A stretch of 64,000 nucleotides of DNA from the NCBI GenBank assembly GCA_944380285.1, contig CALWGZ010000003.1:1-64000 (forward strand), given 5' to 3'. Under the pieces are notes generated by a model. That model was not told the origin of the DNA. It was given only the letters and a program-made list of their open reading frames with translations, and ran no database searches. The translations under genes were made by a program, and so were the position numbers. Shown piece by piece: positions 15,930 to 25,911 of the stretch. Each line of letters begins with the position of its first letter. The stretch's first letter is position 1. The stretch is from an uncultured Christensenellaceae bacterium. GTDB lineage: Bacteria > Bacillota > Clostridia > Christensenellales > UBA3700.

Positions 15930-17006
15930 ATGATCAATCGTGATTTCTTTCTCGCGCTCAATCAGCTCGAGAACGAAGGTAAGATCGACAAGGACCTTGT
16001 TATTTCTTCGCTTGAAACGGCGATCGCCCAGGCGTACAAAAAGGAGTACGGCGAGGGGCGCAACATCATCGTTCAGCTCAACGAGAGCCAGGGCATCATC
16101 CGCATAATCGCCTACAAGACCGTCGTCGAGACCGTCGAGGATCCCGAGAAGGAGATCTCGCTCGAGGACGCGCTCAAGCTCAAGAGCACCTACAAGATCG
16201 GCGACATGGTCGGCGACGAGATCTCCACAAAGGACTTCTCGCGCATCGTCGCGCAGAGCGCAAAACAGGTGTTCACTCAGCGCATCGGCGACGAAAACAA
16301 GCGCCGCACTCTCGAGGACCTCAGCCAAAAAGAGGGCGAGATCGTCACCGGAATGATCAGACGTATCGACGGCGACACCATCTATCTCGAACTAACCACG
16401 TCGCAGACGTCGAGAGTGGACGCGATCATGCTCGCAGCCGATCAGATCAAGGGCGAGAAGTATACGGTCGGCACCGCGCTCAAGGTGTATATCAAGAACG
16501 TCAAGCCCGACAGCAAAGGCCGCGCTCAGGTGCTCGTGTCACGCGCTCACAAAGACTTCGTCAAGAGACTGTTCGAGATGGAAGTGCCCGAGATCAAGGC
16601 GGGACTTGTCAAGATCAGAAAGATCGTCCGCGAAGCGGGCTATCGCACAAAGCTCGCCGTCTATTCGGACGAGCCGAGCGTGGACGCGGTAGGCGCGTGC
16701 ATCGGTCAAAAGGGCGTCAGGATCAACGCCGTCGTGCAGGAACTCCACGGCGAAAAGATCGACGTCATCGGCTGGTGCTCCGATCAGGCGCTCTACATCG
16801 CGCGCTCGCTGTCGCCCGCCCAGGTCACGATGGTCAAGGTCAACGAAGAGGACAAGACCTCGATCGCCATCGTCCCCGACGAAAAACTTTCGCTCGCGAT
16901 CGGCAAGAAGGGTCTCAACGTCAGGCTCGCCGCAAAGCTCACCGATTGGAGGATCGACGTCAAGCCGATGTCCGCCGCGGCGCAGTTGCTGAGCGAGGAG
17001 GACTGA
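15930..17006 (+). CDS. nusA: Transcription termination/antitermination protein NusA
   Basis: A 358-residue RNA polymerase-binding factor of the shorter Bacillota type. It has an N-terminal RNAP-binding domain (FFLALNQLENEGKIDKD, ETAIAQAYKKEYG), an S1 domain (EGEIVTGMIRRI), and two KH domains with SRAHKDFVKRLFEMEVPE, GACIGQKGVRINAVVQEL and GEKIDVIGW. The terminal acidic repeats of E. coli NusA are absent, as usual in this phylum. AGGAGG precedes the ATG. Confidence 0.96.
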   Translation: MINRDFFLALNQLENEGKIDKDLVISSLETAIAQAYKKEYGEGRNIIVQLNESQGIIRIIAYKTVVETVEDPEKEISLEDALKLKSTYKIGDMVGDEISTKDFSRIVAQSAKQVFTQRIGDENKRRTLEDLSQKEGEIVTGMIRRIDGDTIYLELTTSQTSRVDAIMLAADQIKGEKYTVGTALKVYIKNVKPDSKGRAQVLVSRAHKDFVKRLFEMEVPEIKAGLVKIRKIVREAGYRTKLAVYSDEPSVDAVGACIGQKGVRINAVVQELHGEKIDVIGWCSDQALYIARSLSPAQVTMVKVNEEDKTSIAIVPDEKLSLAIGKKGLNVRLAAKLTDWRIDVKPMSAAAQLLSEED

Positions 17007-17007
17007 C

Positions 17008-17274
17008 GTGCGCAAACAGCCCGTCAGGACTTGCGTAGCTTGCCGCGAAGGCAAGCCCAAGTCGGAGATGCTGCGCGTGGTCAGGACGCCGGACGGCGAG
17101 GTCAGGATAGACCGCACCGGCAAGTGCGCCGGCAGAGGCGCATATGTCTGCAACGAACCCGCCTGTGTGGAAAAGTGCGTCAAAAAACGCATTTTCGACA
17201 AGGTGTTCGGCGTAAGACTGAGCGATGACGCATACGCGTCCATCGCCGAACAATATGACAGCAACAAGCCTTGA
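17008..17274 (+). CDS. YlxR/RnpM family protein, RNase P modulator
   Basis: An 88-residue basic protein with the family motif RTCVACREGKPKSEMLRVVR and GRGAYVC. The start is GTG, one base after the nusA stop. Work in Bacillus describes YlxR (RnpM) as binding RNase P RNA and reducing its activity. This is of interest here because the same window holds rnpB and partial copies of its 5' end, though no link can be shown from sequence. Confidence 0.9.
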   Translation: MRKQPVRTCVACREGKPKSEMLRVVRTPDGEVRIDRTGKCAGRGAYVCNEPACVEKCVKKRIFDKVFGVRLSDDAYASIAEQYDSNKP

Positions 17275-17575
17275 TTCGTACATAGGTTTTGCCGTCCGCA
17301 GCCGCAAAGCGGTGTTCGGAGCGGAAGGGCTGCTCGCAGTCAGGACGAAGGTGTTCGTCGTGCTGTACGACGCGGCTCTCGGCAAGGACGGACGAAAAAA
17401 ACTCGCAAAATTGCGCGAGAGCAGCCGCGTCGAGATGTTCGAGACCCCCGAAGGGTATCTTGCGCGATTGCTCAAACGCGACGGAGTCAAGGTGATAGGG
17501 ATCGCCGAACAACATCTGGCGCAGGCGATAGTCAACACATTCACGGACGGCACGCCGTCCGACGGAGGTAGATAG
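17255..17575 (+). CDS. L7Ae-like ribosome-associated protein, YlxQ type
   Basis: A roughly 106-residue protein of the L7Ae/L30e/S12e RNA-binding fold: IGFAVRSRKAVFG, GLLAVRTKVFVVLYD and VKVIGIAEQHLAQAI. The start is uncertain. ATG at 17255 overlaps ylxR by 20 bases and gives the usual length, while ATG at 17225 would add ten residues. Position between ylxR and infB matches ylxQ of Bacillus. Confidence 0.85.
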   Translation: MTATSLDSYIGFAVRSRKAVFGAEGLLAVRTKVFVVLYDAALGKDGRKKLAKLRESSRVEMFETPEGYLARLLKRDGVKVIGIAEQHLAQAIVNTFTDGTPSDGGR

Positions 17576-20148
17576 TGGAAGGCGAAAACAGCAAACAGAC
17601 ATTCAAGAAAAACATCCTCGACATCCCGTCCGTGTTGTCGGGCAGGGTCAGACCGCTTTTGAACGCGATCGTCGCGAAGAAAAAAGAGGTCGCCGCCACA
17701 TCGGACAAGATCTCGAAGATAGTCAACGACATATACGACAGGCAAGAGGAGGAGGCGCTCAAAGAGCGCGCCGCCCAAGAGGCTGCCGCGAGAGCCGCCG
17801 CGCAAAAAGCCGCCGAGGAGGCTGCAAAGAACGCTCCGGCTCCCGAGCAAAAACCGCAGGTCGCCGAAGCGGCGAAGGAAGTCATGCCCGAGCCTGCCGC
17901 GCCCGCAAAGGAAGAGGCGAAAGAGCCGGCCGCCGAAACGACCGCTGCCGCTCCCGAAAAATCGGCGCAAGACAAGCCGTCCAAGCCCGAAAAGCCCAAG
18001 CAGTCGACCGTATATATCAATCCCGACCTGCTCGGAGGACAGCAGCGTCCGCAAAGACAGGGCGACCGCAGACCTCCGCGGCCCGGTCAGGAGAACAGAC
18101 CTCCGCAGCAACGTCCGCAGGGCGGCAGACCGACTCCCGGTATGCGCGCCGAGCAGGTCCAGGCTCCCGTCAACCCCGGCTACAACAAGGACAAGAAGAA
18201 GTCCAAGCCGCAATCGTCCGGAAGAGACGAGTCAAAAAAGGGGTTGAGCAAGCGCGATCTGTTCAAGAAGGGGTATGTCTACGACGCGACGCGCGAGGAC
18301 GAGGACGCCGGCGGCTACCGCCACGTCAAGGCGAGAAGAGGCAAAAAGGACGGCGGCGCCCAACAGGCGATCGTCATCGAGCACGCGGTCATCAACACCG
18401 ATCCCGTCGCGATCAAGGTGCTTGCCGAAAAGATCGGTAAGCCCGCAGCGGAGATCGTCAAAAAGCTGTTCGATATGGGCGAGATGGCGACCATCAACGG
18501 CAGCGTCTCCTTTGAGACCGCCGAGTTTGTCGCGCTCGACTACGGCATTACGCTCGAACTCAAACTCGACACCACCGCAGAAGACAAGCTGCGCGAGATC
18601 GCCGAGATGGGCAACGAGGTCGAAGCTGTCCGCCGTCCGCCGATCGTCACCGTAATGGGTCACGTCGACCACGGCAAGACGTCGCTTTTGGACTGCATCC
18701 GCAAGACAAACGTCGTCAGAGGCGAAGCCGGCGGCATTACCCAGCATATCGGCGCGTATTCGGTCGACATCAACGGCTCTAAGATCACCTTCCTCGACAC
18801 CCCCGGCCACGAGGCGTTCACCGCGATGCGCAGAAGAGGCGCTATGATCACCGACATCGCTGTCATCGTGGTCGCCGCGGACGACGGCATCATGCCGCAG
18901 ACCATCGAGGCGATCCATCACGCGAAAGAGGCGGGCGTCGCGATCGTCATCGCCGCAAACAAGATAGACAAGCCGCACGCGGACATCGAAAGGGTCAAAC
19001 AGCAGCTCGCCGCGCAGGACGTCCTCGTCGAAGAATGGGGCGGCGACGTCATGCTTTGCCCCGTCAGCGCAAAGACGGGCGAAGGCGTCAAAGAATTGCT
19101 CGAAAGCATATTGCTGCTTGCCGAAGTTCTCGACCTCAAAGCTCCGGTCGACTGCCCGGCGGTCGGCTCGGTCGTCGAGGCGCGCCTCGACAAAGGACTC
19201 GGTCCCGTCGCGACCGTCATCGTTCAGCGCGGCACCGTGCACGTCGCCGACTATGCGGTCGCGGGTACGGCGATCGGCAAGATCAGATCGTTGACCGATT
19301 GGACGGGCAAGCGCATCAAAGAGGCGGGTCCGTCGCTTGCGGTGCAGATCCAGGGCTTTGCAGAGGTGCCGATGGCAGGCGACAAGTTCGTCGTCGTCAA
19401 GGATGAAAAGCTCGCAAAGGACGTCGCCGCCGAAAGAGAGGCGAAAGAGCGTCTCGAAATGCAGACGCGCGTCGCAAGCGCAAAGACGCTCGACGACATG
19501 TTCAAGAACGCCGAAGAGGGCGCGGTCAAGTCGCTCGCAGTCATCATCAAGGCGGACGTGCAAGGCACCGCCGAGGCGGTCAAGCAGTCTCTGCTCGAGA
19601 TCAGCGACAAGATGAAGGACGAGAACGTCCGCATCAGCGTCGTCCACTCGGGCGTCGGCGCGATCAACGAGGGCGACGTCAACCTTGCATACACCGCTAA
19701 GGCGGTCATCGTCGGCTTCAACGTCAAGCCCGAACCAAAAGCCAAGGCGCTCGCCGACAGGAGCGCGGTCGAGATCCGCAACTACCGCGTCATCTACGAC
19801 GCGATCGACGACTTCACCAAGGCGCTCAAAGGCATGCTCGAACCCGTTTACAGGGAAGAACAGCTCGGTCACGCCGAGGTCAGACAGACATTCCGCATCA
19901 GCGGCGTCGGACTCATCGCAGGCAGCTACATCCTCGACGGCAAGGTCGTCAGAGGCTGCAAGGCAAGGCTGGTGCGCGACAACATCATCGTCTATGAGGG
20001 CAGCGTGTCTTCGCTCAAACGCGAGAAGAACGACGCAAAGGACGTCGCCGCCGGTTACGAGTGCGGCATCGGGCTCGAAAATTGCAACGACATCAAGGTC
20101 GGCGACATCATCGAGACCTTTGAAATGGTGCAGGTGAACAAGGAATGA
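17575..20148 (+). CDS. infB: Translation initiation factor IF-2
   Basis: An 857-residue GTPase that brings initiator tRNA to the 30S subunit. The start is GTG with GGAGG seven bases upstream. Residues 1 to about 260 are low-complexity (Ala/Glu/Lys, then Pro/Arg/Gln with [15 protein letters not shown]). The G domain begins at [16 protein letters not shown] near residue 360, followed by [18 protein letters not shown] and NKID. Two beta-barrel domains and the C-terminal initiator-tRNA-binding domain ([18 protein letters not shown]) complete it. Confidence 0.98.
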   Translation: MEGENSKQTFKKNILDIPSVLSGRVRPLLNAIVAKKKEVAATSDKISKIVNDIYDRQEEEALKERAAQEAAARAAAQKAAEEAAKNAPAPEQKPQVAEAAKEVMPEPAAPAKEEAKEPAAETTAAAPEKSAQDKPSKPEKPKQSTVYINPDLLGGQQRPQRQGDRRPPRPGQENRPPQQRPQGGRPTPGMRAEQVQAPVNPGYNKDKKKSKPQSSGRDESKKGLSKRDLFKKGYVYDATREDEDAGGYRHVKARRGKKDGGAQQAIVIEHAVINTDPVAIKVLAEKIGKPAAEIVKKLFDMGEMATINGSVSFETAEFVALDYGITLELKLDTTAEDKLREIAEMGNEVEAVRRPPIVTVMGHVDHGKTSLLDCIRKTNVVRGEAGGITQHIGAYSVDINGSKITFLDTPGHEAFTAMRRRGAMITDIAVIVVAADDGIMPQTIEAIHHAKEAGVAIVIAANKIDKPHADIERVKQQLAAQDVLVEEWGGDVMLCPVSAKTGEGVKELLESILLLAEVLDLKAPVDCPAVGSVVEARLDKGLGPVATVIVQRGTVHVADYAVAGTAIGKIRSLTDWTGKRIKEAGPSLAVQIQGFAEVPMAGDKFVVVKDEKLAKDVAAEREAKERLEMQTRVASAKTLDDMFKNAEEGAVKSLAVIIKADVQGTAEAVKQSLLEISDKMKDENVRISVVHSGVGAINEGDVNLAYTAKAVIVGFNVKPEPKAKALADRSAVEIRNYRVIYDAIDDFTKALKGMLEPVYREEQLGHAEVRQTFRISGVGLIAGSYILDGKVVRGCKARLVRDNIIVYEGSVSSLKREKNDAKDVAAGYECGIGLENCNDIKVGDIIETFEMVQVNKE

Positions 20149-20498
20149 GCAGGCTCGACAGGATCAATTCCGAACTCAAAAAACAGCTCAACGTCATCTT
20201 CGCCGAGGGCGGCTTCCGCGATCCGAGGATCAAGGGCATGCTCACGGTCATGGACGTCAGCGTCGACACCGACCTGACGCTCGCCAAGGTCTACGTCAGC
20301 GTCTACGGCGCGCCCGGCGAAGAAAAAGAGGTGCTCAAAGGGCTGGATTCGGCGCAGGGATACATCCGTTCGAGGCTCAAAGAGCTGATCAAATTGCGCG
20401 CTCTGCCGCAATTCAGATTTGTGCTCGATACATCTATCGACTACGGGATGAAGATGGACAAGTTCCTCAAAGAGTTGAACGGACATGGCAAGGATTGA
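20145..20498 (+). CDS. rbfA: Ribosome-binding factor A
   Basis: A 117-residue KH-fold protein needed for 16S rRNA 5' end maturation. It shows the RINSELKKQLNVIF opening, MLTVMDVSVDTDLTLAKVYVSVYG and the C-terminal LPQFRFVLDTSIDYG block. ATGA overlap with the infB stop suggests translational coupling. Confidence 0.95.
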   Translation: MSRLDRINSELKKQLNVIFAEGGFRDPRIKGMLTVMDVSVDTDLTLAKVYVSVYGAPGEEKEVLKGLDSAQGYIRSRLKELIKLRALPQFRFVLDTSIDYGMKMDKFLKELNGHGKD

Positions 20499-21471
20499 AA
20501 ATTACATCGGCGACAACAAATTGCTCGCGCTGCGCGACCTGATCGACGGCGCGAAATCGATAGCCCTTTTCAGTCACGTCAACCCCGACGGCGATACATG
20601 CGGCAGCGCGCTTGCGCTCGCCGCTGTTTTGCGTAAGTTAGACAAAGACGTCGAACTGTATTGCCCGAGCGAGGTAGGCGGCAAACTTGCCTTCCTCGAC
20701 GGTTGGAGAGAGTACGCCGCCCCCAAACACCGCGAGTATTACGACCTCGGCATCATCGTCGATTGCTCGGACAGGAACAGGCTGGGGGAGTGCGCCGCAG
20801 TCGCCGATTTTTGCCATATGATCGCCGTCATCGATCATCACAAGACTTCCAATTTGCAATGCGACCTCGCGATCGTTCGTCCCGAGGCGAGCGCGACCGC
20901 GGAATTGGTCTTTGAGATCATCGATAGGCTCTATCCGCAATTTTTGGACAAGGACATCGCGCAATTGCTTTTCGCGGCGATCGTCACGGACAGCGGCGGC
21001 TTTTCGTTTTCGTCCGTCAGTGCGACGACATACGCGATAGGGGCGGAGCTCATCTCGCTCGGGGTCAAGCCCGCGCCCATCTTCGATCACTTCCTCAAAG
21101 CCACGGACAAGAGAGTTTTCGATCTACGCAACCGCGTGCTGTCGAGGACGAAGTTCTTTTTCGACGGCAAGCTGGGCATGATCGCTTTCTTCCCGGACGA
21201 CTTCGCCGCGACCGGGACGTCCGAGCGCGATACCGAGGGCGTAGTCAACTTTGTCCGCGATGTGGTCGGCGTCAAGATCGCCGTCGCCATGACGGAGACC
21301 GAAAACGAAAAATTCAAAGTCAGCATCCGCACCGACGACGACGTCGACGCGTCGCGGATCGCCTCCGTGTTCGACGGCGGAGGACATAAAAATGCCGCGG
21401 GATGCCGCATCTTCGGCTGCTTCGAAGAGGTCGAAGAACGCCTTCTCAAAGCGTGCGGAGATTGGCTATGA
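20485..21471 (+). CDS. nrnA: DHH/DHHA1 phosphoesterase, NrnA-type oligoribonuclease/pAp phosphatase
   Basis: A 328-residue protein with the DHH motifs SHVNPDGDTCGSALAL, DCSDRNRLG and VIDHHKTSN, then the DHHA1 domain ending in GGGHKNAAGC. NrnA degrades very short RNAs and in Bacillus also hydrolyses pAp. The gene overlaps the end of rbfA by 14 bases and sits before truB, an order seen in many Clostridia. Confidence 0.9.
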   Translation: MARIENYIGDNKLLALRDLIDGAKSIALFSHVNPDGDTCGSALALAAVLRKLDKDVELYCPSEVGGKLAFLDGWREYAAPKHREYYDLGIIVDCSDRNRLGECAAVADFCHMIAVIDHHKTSNLQCDLAIVRPEASATAELVFEIIDRLYPQFLDKDIAQLLFAAIVTDSGGFSFSSVSATTYAIGAELISLGVKPAPIFDHFLKATDKRVFDLRNRVLSRTKFFFDGKLGMIAFFPDDFAATGTSERDTEGVVNFVRDVVGVKIAVAMTETENEKFKVSIRTDDDVDASRIASVFDGGGHKNAAGCRIFGCFEEVEERLLKACGDWL

Positions 21472-22349
21472 AGATCACCGCGCTCGCAGTCATAGACAAG
21501 CCGAGGGGGCTGTCGTCATCCGACGTCGTCGTCAAGTGCCGCGGCTCGCTGTCGCATGCGGTCGGTGAAAGACAAAAGTGCGGGCATATGGGCACGCTCG
21601 ACCCGATGGCGCAAGGAGTGCTCGTGCTCGGGTTCGGCAAAGCGGCGCGCCTGTTCGACATCATGCAGGACAAGACAAAGGCTTACCGTGCGTCCGTCGA
21701 GTTCGGCTATACCACCGACACTCTCGACGCCGAGGGCAAGACATCGGACACTTGCGATCATCTTCCCGATTGGGACGAATTGATCGCCGCTATTCCCAAA
21801 TTCGTGGGAAGGATCGAACAGGTTCCGCCCAAATACAGCGCGCTCAACATCGCCGGAAGACGCGCATACGACCTTGCGAGAAGAGGCGCACACTTCGTCG
21901 TGCCCAAGCGCGAAGTCGAGATCGCCTGCATCGATCCGGGGACGATCGTCGAAGGTGCGAGAGGGGTCTCGAAGATGACCTTTGACGTCGAGTGCGGTTC
22001 GGGTACATACATCCGCAGCCTTTGCCGCGACATCGCGCTCGCTTGCGGCTCGCTTGGCTGCATGACGGCGCTTACGCGCACCCGCTCGGGCGTCTTTTCG
22101 CTCGACGACTGCACACGTCTCGACGACTTTCTTGCCGACCCGACCGCGCACCTCGTCGACGTCGCGACGACGCTCGAAAAGATGATGCCGCGCGTTGACG
22201 TCGATCAAGATACGGCGCGCAAATTGCTGAACGGAAGAGCGGCGGAATTGAATGCGGACGGCGTCGTCGCCGTTTTCTGCGGCGAATTGCTCGGCGTGGC
22301 GCGAAAGAAAGAAGCGGGATACAAACTTGACATCAGGCTTTGCGAGTGA
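21468..22349 (+). CDS. truB: tRNA pseudouridine-55 synthase
   Basis: A 293-residue enzyme that modifies U55 in the T-loop of tRNAs. The start is taken at ATG 21468 because it overlaps the nrnA stop (ATGA) and precedes the KPRGLSSSDVV opening. The catalytic Asp lies in HMGTLDPMAQGVLVLG; KAYRASVEFGYTTDTLDAEG and CGSGTYIRSLCRDIA follow. A PUA-like C terminus is present. Confidence 0.96.
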   Translation: MKITALAVIDKPRGLSSSDVVVKCRGSLSHAVGERQKCGHMGTLDPMAQGVLVLGFGKAARLFDIMQDKTKAYRASVEFGYTTDTLDAEGKTSDTCDHLPDWDELIAAIPKFVGRIEQVPPKYSALNIAGRRAYDLARRGAHFVVPKREVEIACIDPGTIVEGARGVSKMTFDVECGSGTYIRSLCRDIALACGSLGCMTALTRTRSGVFSLDDCTRLDDFLADPTAHLVDVATTLEKMMPRVDVDQDTARKLLNGRAAELNADGVVAVFCGELLGVARKKEAGYKLDIRLCE

Positions 22350-22350
22350 T

Positions 22351-23289
22351 ATGAACAGACTTTTCGGATGCGATGTTTTTGCTTGGGACGAGAGGACGAC
22401 CGAGAGGGTCGTGCTCTGTCTCGGCTTTTTCGATTGCCTGCACAAAGGTCATGTCAAAGTGATCGGGAGAGCGCGCGACGCCGCTAAGAGCATGGGCGCA
22501 AAGGTCGCCGCGTTTACTTTCGACGGCGATCCCCACGCCGCGCTCGGCAGATGCCGAAAACCCGTCTTTACATTTGAGGAGCGCGTCTATCGGATGTCGT
22601 ATTTCGGCGTGGACGAGATCTTTTGCGCGGTGCCGAACGGCGAGTTTTTTGCGATCGACGCGCGCGACTTCGTGCAAAGGCTGTTCGACGCCCACAACAT
22701 CGCCGCGGTCGTAGCCGGCAGCGATTACACTTTCGGAGCAGGAGCCGAGGGCAGCGCGGATATGCTTGTAAAGATCTGCCGCGAGCGTGGGATCGCTTGC
22801 GAGATCTGCGACATGCTTGAGTATGCGCCCGGCAAAAAGATCGCGTCGCGCGAGATCGAACGTGCGGTCGCGGTCGGCAATATCGCCAAAATCAACGAGT
22901 GGCTGCCAAAGCCGTATTTCGTGCTGGGAGAGGTCGTCCACGGCAGGGGCGACGGCAAGAAGTTCGGGTTCCCGACCGCGAACATACCCTTTCCCCAAGA
23001 CAAATTGCGGCTCGCCGCAGGCGTGTATGCAACATACGTCACGATCGACGGGCGCGCTTATCACGCCGTGACCAACGTCGGTACGCACCCCACGTTCGGC
23101 GACGACAGCTACAATGTCGAGAGCCTCGTCATCGGCTGGGAGGGCGACCTCTACGGCAAGACGATCGAGGTCGCATTTGAGGCAAGATTGAGAGATATCA
23201 TACATTTCGACGACCCGAGCGCGCTCAAAGCGCAGATCGACCGCGACGCGGCGCAGGCGCTTGATTTGCTCGGCGGAGGTGACAAATGA
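22351..23289 (+). CDS. ribF: Bifunctional riboflavin kinase/FAD synthetase
   Basis: A 312-residue enzyme. The N-terminal adenylyltransferase half has LGFFDCLHKGHVKVIG (nucleotidyltransferase HxGH-type site) and TFDGDPHAAL; the C-terminal flavokinase half has VHGRGDGKKFGFPTANIPFP and the NVGTHPTFGDD block. It makes FMN and FAD from riboflavin. truB-ribF is the conserved order. ATG at 22351 follows the truB stop by one base. Confidence 0.95.
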   Translation: MNRLFGCDVFAWDERTTERVVLCLGFFDCLHKGHVKVIGRARDAAKSMGAKVAAFTFDGDPHAALGRCRKPVFTFEERVYRMSYFGVDEIFCAVPNGEFFAIDARDFVQRLFDAHNIAAVVAGSDYTFGAGAEGSADMLVKICRERGIACEICDMLEYAPGKKIASREIERAVAVGNIAKINEWLPKPYFVLGEVVHGRGDGKKFGFPTANIPFPQDKLRLAAGVYATYVTIDGRAYHAVTNVGTHPTFGDDSYNVESLVIGWEGDLYGKTIEVAFEARLRDIIHFDDPSALKAQIDRDAAQALDLLGGGDK

Positions 23290-24146
23290 TCAAATTCGGA
23301 CCAAGCGGCACTTGCGACAAGTTCAAAGAGATGGGCTTCACCGCGACGATCCAAGCCGCGCCATGGCTCAAAGAGTTGGGACTCGATCTGTTCGAGTATT
23401 CGTTCGGGCGCGGCGTCAGAGTGGGCGAAGAGACCGCTGCGAAGATAGGCGCGGTCTTTGCCGAAAACGGCATCGAGATGTCCGTGCATGCGCCGTATTT
23501 CATCAATTTGGCGACGACGGACGAACAAAAGGCGGCGAACAACCACGAATATATCCTGTCTTCGCTCAAAGCGCTGCGCGCTTTCGGCGGCAAGAGATGC
23601 GTCTTTCACCCCGGCGCGCCCGCCGGTCAGACGAGGGAGCAGGCAATGGACGTGCTGTTCAGACGGCTCGACGTCTTGATGGAAGACGTGCTGTCGCAAG
23701 GTTTCGGCGACCTGTGGCTTTGCCCCGAAACGATGGGCAAAAAGGCACAGCTCGGCGACCTCGACGAGATCATCGAGATGTGCAAGCGCTATGACATGCT
23801 GCTGCCGTGCATAGACTTCGGACACCTCAATGCGCGCGATACCGGCGCGATCAAGGGCTATGACGAGTACAAGCGCATCGTCGACAGGCTCGCGGACGGG
23901 CTGGGCGACTTCAAGACAAAAAATATGCACGTCCATTTCAGCAAAATACAGTACACCGACAAGGGCGAACTCAGACACTTGACCTTCGCCGACGACGTCT
24001 ACGGTCCCGATTACGAGCCCATGCTCGAGGTCTTCCGAGACTTCAAGCTCGAGCCGTATGTCGCATGCGAGTCCGCCGGGACGCAGACAGACGACGCGCT
24101 CACGCTCAAAAAGCGATATTTCGAGCTTTGCGGCGACGCCAAATGA
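23286..24146 (+). CDS. Endonuclease IV-like TIM-barrel protein
   Basis: A 286-residue protein of the AP-endonuclease 2 / xylose-isomerase-like barrel. Putative zinc ligands appear in the expected order: SVHAPYFINL, RCVFHPGAP, CPETMGK, CIDFGHLNAR, MHVHFSK and a late CESAG. This agrees with Nfo-type abasic-site endonucleases, but several uncharacterised Clostridia relatives share the pattern, so the exact substrate is open. GGAGGT precedes an ATG that overlaps the ribF stop. Confidence 0.8.
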   Translation: MIKFGPSGTCDKFKEMGFTATIQAAPWLKELGLDLFEYSFGRGVRVGEETAAKIGAVFAENGIEMSVHAPYFINLATTDEQKAANNHEYILSSLKALRAFGGKRCVFHPGAPAGQTREQAMDVLFRRLDVLMEDVLSQGFGDLWLCPETMGKKAQLGDLDEIIEMCKRYDMLLPCIDFGHLNARDTGAIKGYDEYKRIVDRLADGLGDFKTKNMHVHFSKIQYTDKGELRHLTFADDVYGPDYEPMLEVFRDFKLEPYVACESAGTQTDDALTLKKRYFELCGDAK

Positions 24147-24186
24147 CGGATAATCACCGCATTTTGTAGACTTTTTTGCGCGATTG

Positions 24187-24195
24187 TGGTAAAAT
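24187..24195 (+). promoter_or_regulatory. Extended -10 promoter of pepP-like gene, predicted leaderless
   Basis: TGGTAAAAT at 24187-24195 is an extended -10 element, and the ATG at 24202 follows after six bases. No good -35 or ribosome-binding site is seen. Confidence 0.55.
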
Positions 24196-24201
24196 TTCGG
24201 T

Positions 24202-25254
24202 ATGGGCGTATTTGACGTGCTTTTGAATGCTTTGGACGTAGACGCGGCGATCGTCACAGACCCCGCAGATATGACCTATCTCAGCGGTTACGACAATGCG
24301 GATTGCGTCATCGTCGTCACGCGGGACAGAGCCGCCTATTTCACTGACGCGCGCTATACCGAAGAGGCGGCGCGCATTGTCGGCGAAAAGCTCAAGGTCG
24401 TCGACGGCAGGCTTGCGCCCGACGCGCTCCAAGCGATCGCCGCAAGCGGAGCAAAACGAGTGGCGTTCGATTCGAGGCTGGATTTTGCGTCATATAGGCT
24501 CATCGCAGCGTGCGCAAGCGAAAACGCTTTTGAGCTCGTCCCCTGCGACGGCGTCGCCGCAAAATTGCGCATCGTCAAATCGCGAGCGGAGATAGACGCG
24601 ATAGAGCGTGCGCAGGAGATCACCGACAAGGTCTTTGAAGAGATCTTGCCGCTGATACGCGAAGGGATCGCCGAGTACGAACTCGCGGCAAAGCTGGAAT
24701 ATGCGATCCTGTCCAAGGGCGCAAAACTCGCGTTTGACAGCATCGTCGCGTTCGGCGAGAACGGAAGTTCACCGCACGCGCACCGCAGCGACAGAAGGCT
24801 CAAAAGGGGCGACTTCGTCACAATGGACTTCGGCGCGAAGTGGCAGGGGTATTGCTCGGATATGACGCGCACGGTAGCGCTCGGTGAGATCACCGATATG
24901 CAGCGCAAGGCATATCAAAGCGTGCTCGCCGCCAATGTCGAGGGCGTTGCCGCCGTTAAGGCTGGCGTCGCGTGCAGAGACGTCGACGCGAAGATACGCA
25001 AATTGCTCGCAAAAGACGGGCTTGACAAGTTCTTTGTCCACTCGCTCGGGCACGGGGTCGGCATCGATATCCACGAATTGCCCAATCTGTCGCCGAGATC
25101 GGAGTTGACGCTGCAACGCGGAAACGTCGTCACGATCGAGCCGGGTGTGTACATCGAAGGATCGTTCGGCATCCGCATCGAGGACATGGTCGTCGTCGAG
25201 AAAGGCGGCTGCATCGACTTGACGCGATCGGACAAAAACTTGATAATCTTGTAA
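24202..25254 (+). CDS. Xaa-Pro aminopeptidase (M24 family)
   Basis: A 350-residue metallopeptidase with a creatinase-like N-terminal domain and a pita-bread catalytic domain. The five metal ligands are visible in MDFGAKWQGYCSDMTRT (two Asp), HSLGHGVGIDIHE (His), TIEPGVY (Glu) and GIRIEDMVVVE (Glu). It removes N-terminal residues before proline. Located before efp exactly like yqhT in Bacillus. Confidence 0.92.
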   Translation: MGVFDVLLNALDVDAAIVTDPADMTYLSGYDNADCVIVVTRDRAAYFTDARYTEEAARIVGEKLKVVDGRLAPDALQAIAASGAKRVAFDSRLDFASYRLIAACASENAFELVPCDGVAAKLRIVKSRAEIDAIERAQEITDKVFEEILPLIREGIAEYELAAKLEYAILSKGAKLAFDSIVAFGENGSSPHAHRSDRRLKRGDFVTMDFGAKWQGYCSDMTRTVALGEITDMQRKAYQSVLAANVEGVAAVKAGVACRDVDAKIRKLLAKDGLDKFFVHSLGHGVGIDIHELPNLSPRSELTLQRGNVVTIEPGVYIEGSFGIRIEDMVVVEKGGCIDLTRSDKNLIIL

Positions 25255-25292
25255 ATAATACGGGTTTGACCCGATAGTATACGGAGGTATTT

Positions 25293-25862
25293 ATGGCTGA
25301 TTTTATTTTGGCCGGGGATTTCAGAAAGGGTATCACCTTCGTCATGGACGGCAACAAAGTCATGACGATCGTCGACTTTCTTCACGTCAAACCCGGTAAA
25401 GGTGCGGCGTTCGTCAGGACCAAGCTGCGCAACGTCATCACCGGCGGCGTCATCGAAATGACGTTCAACCCCACGGAAAAGTTCCCGACCGCTCACATCG
25501 AGCGCAAGCCGATGACTTATTCCTACCAGGACGGAGATCTGTATTACTTTATGGATCAAGAGACCTTCGACATGATCCCGCTCAACAAGGACGCTGTCGA
25601 AGAGGCTTTGCAATTCGTCCCCGAAAACGGCGAAGTTACCGTGTCTTTCTACAACGGAAGCCCGTTCTCGGTCGAAGCTCCCAACTTTGTCGAGCTCAAG
25701 ATCGTCCACAGCGAGCCGGGCGTCAAGGGCAACACGACCCAGGGCGCGACCAAGCCCGCGACTTTGGAGACGGGCTATACGCTCCAAGTGCCGCTGTTTG
25801 TCAACGAAGGAGACACGATCCGCGTCGATACTCGTACCGGAACGTATATGTCCAGAGTTTGA
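25293..25862 (+). CDS. efp: Elongation factor P
   Basis: A 189-residue, three-barrel protein that relieves ribosome stalling at polyproline. The tip loop [15 protein letters not shown] carries the lysine position that is modified in many species; two OB domains follow, with [15 protein letters not shown] and [12 protein letters not shown] at the end. GGAGG precedes the ATG. A strong terminator follows, whereas in Bacillus the spoIIIA operon comes next. Confidence 0.97.
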   Translation: MADFILAGDFRKGITFVMDGNKVMTIVDFLHVKPGKGAAFVRTKLRNVITGGVIEMTFNPTEKFPTAHIERKPMTYSYQDGDLYYFMDQETFDMIPLNKDAVEEALQFVPENGEVTVSFYNGSPFSVEAPNFVELKIVHSEPGVKGNTTQGATKPATLETGYTLQVPLFVNEGDTIRVDTRTGTYMSRV

Positions 25863-25884
25863 GACGATCATCGCAGAAAATGTG

Positions 25885-25911
25885 CCGCGCCGCAAGGCGC
25901 GGTATTTTTTT
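25885..25911 (+). terminator. Intrinsic terminator after efp
   Basis: Stem CCGCGCC-GCAA-GGCGCGG followed by TATTTTTTT. Confidence 0.92.
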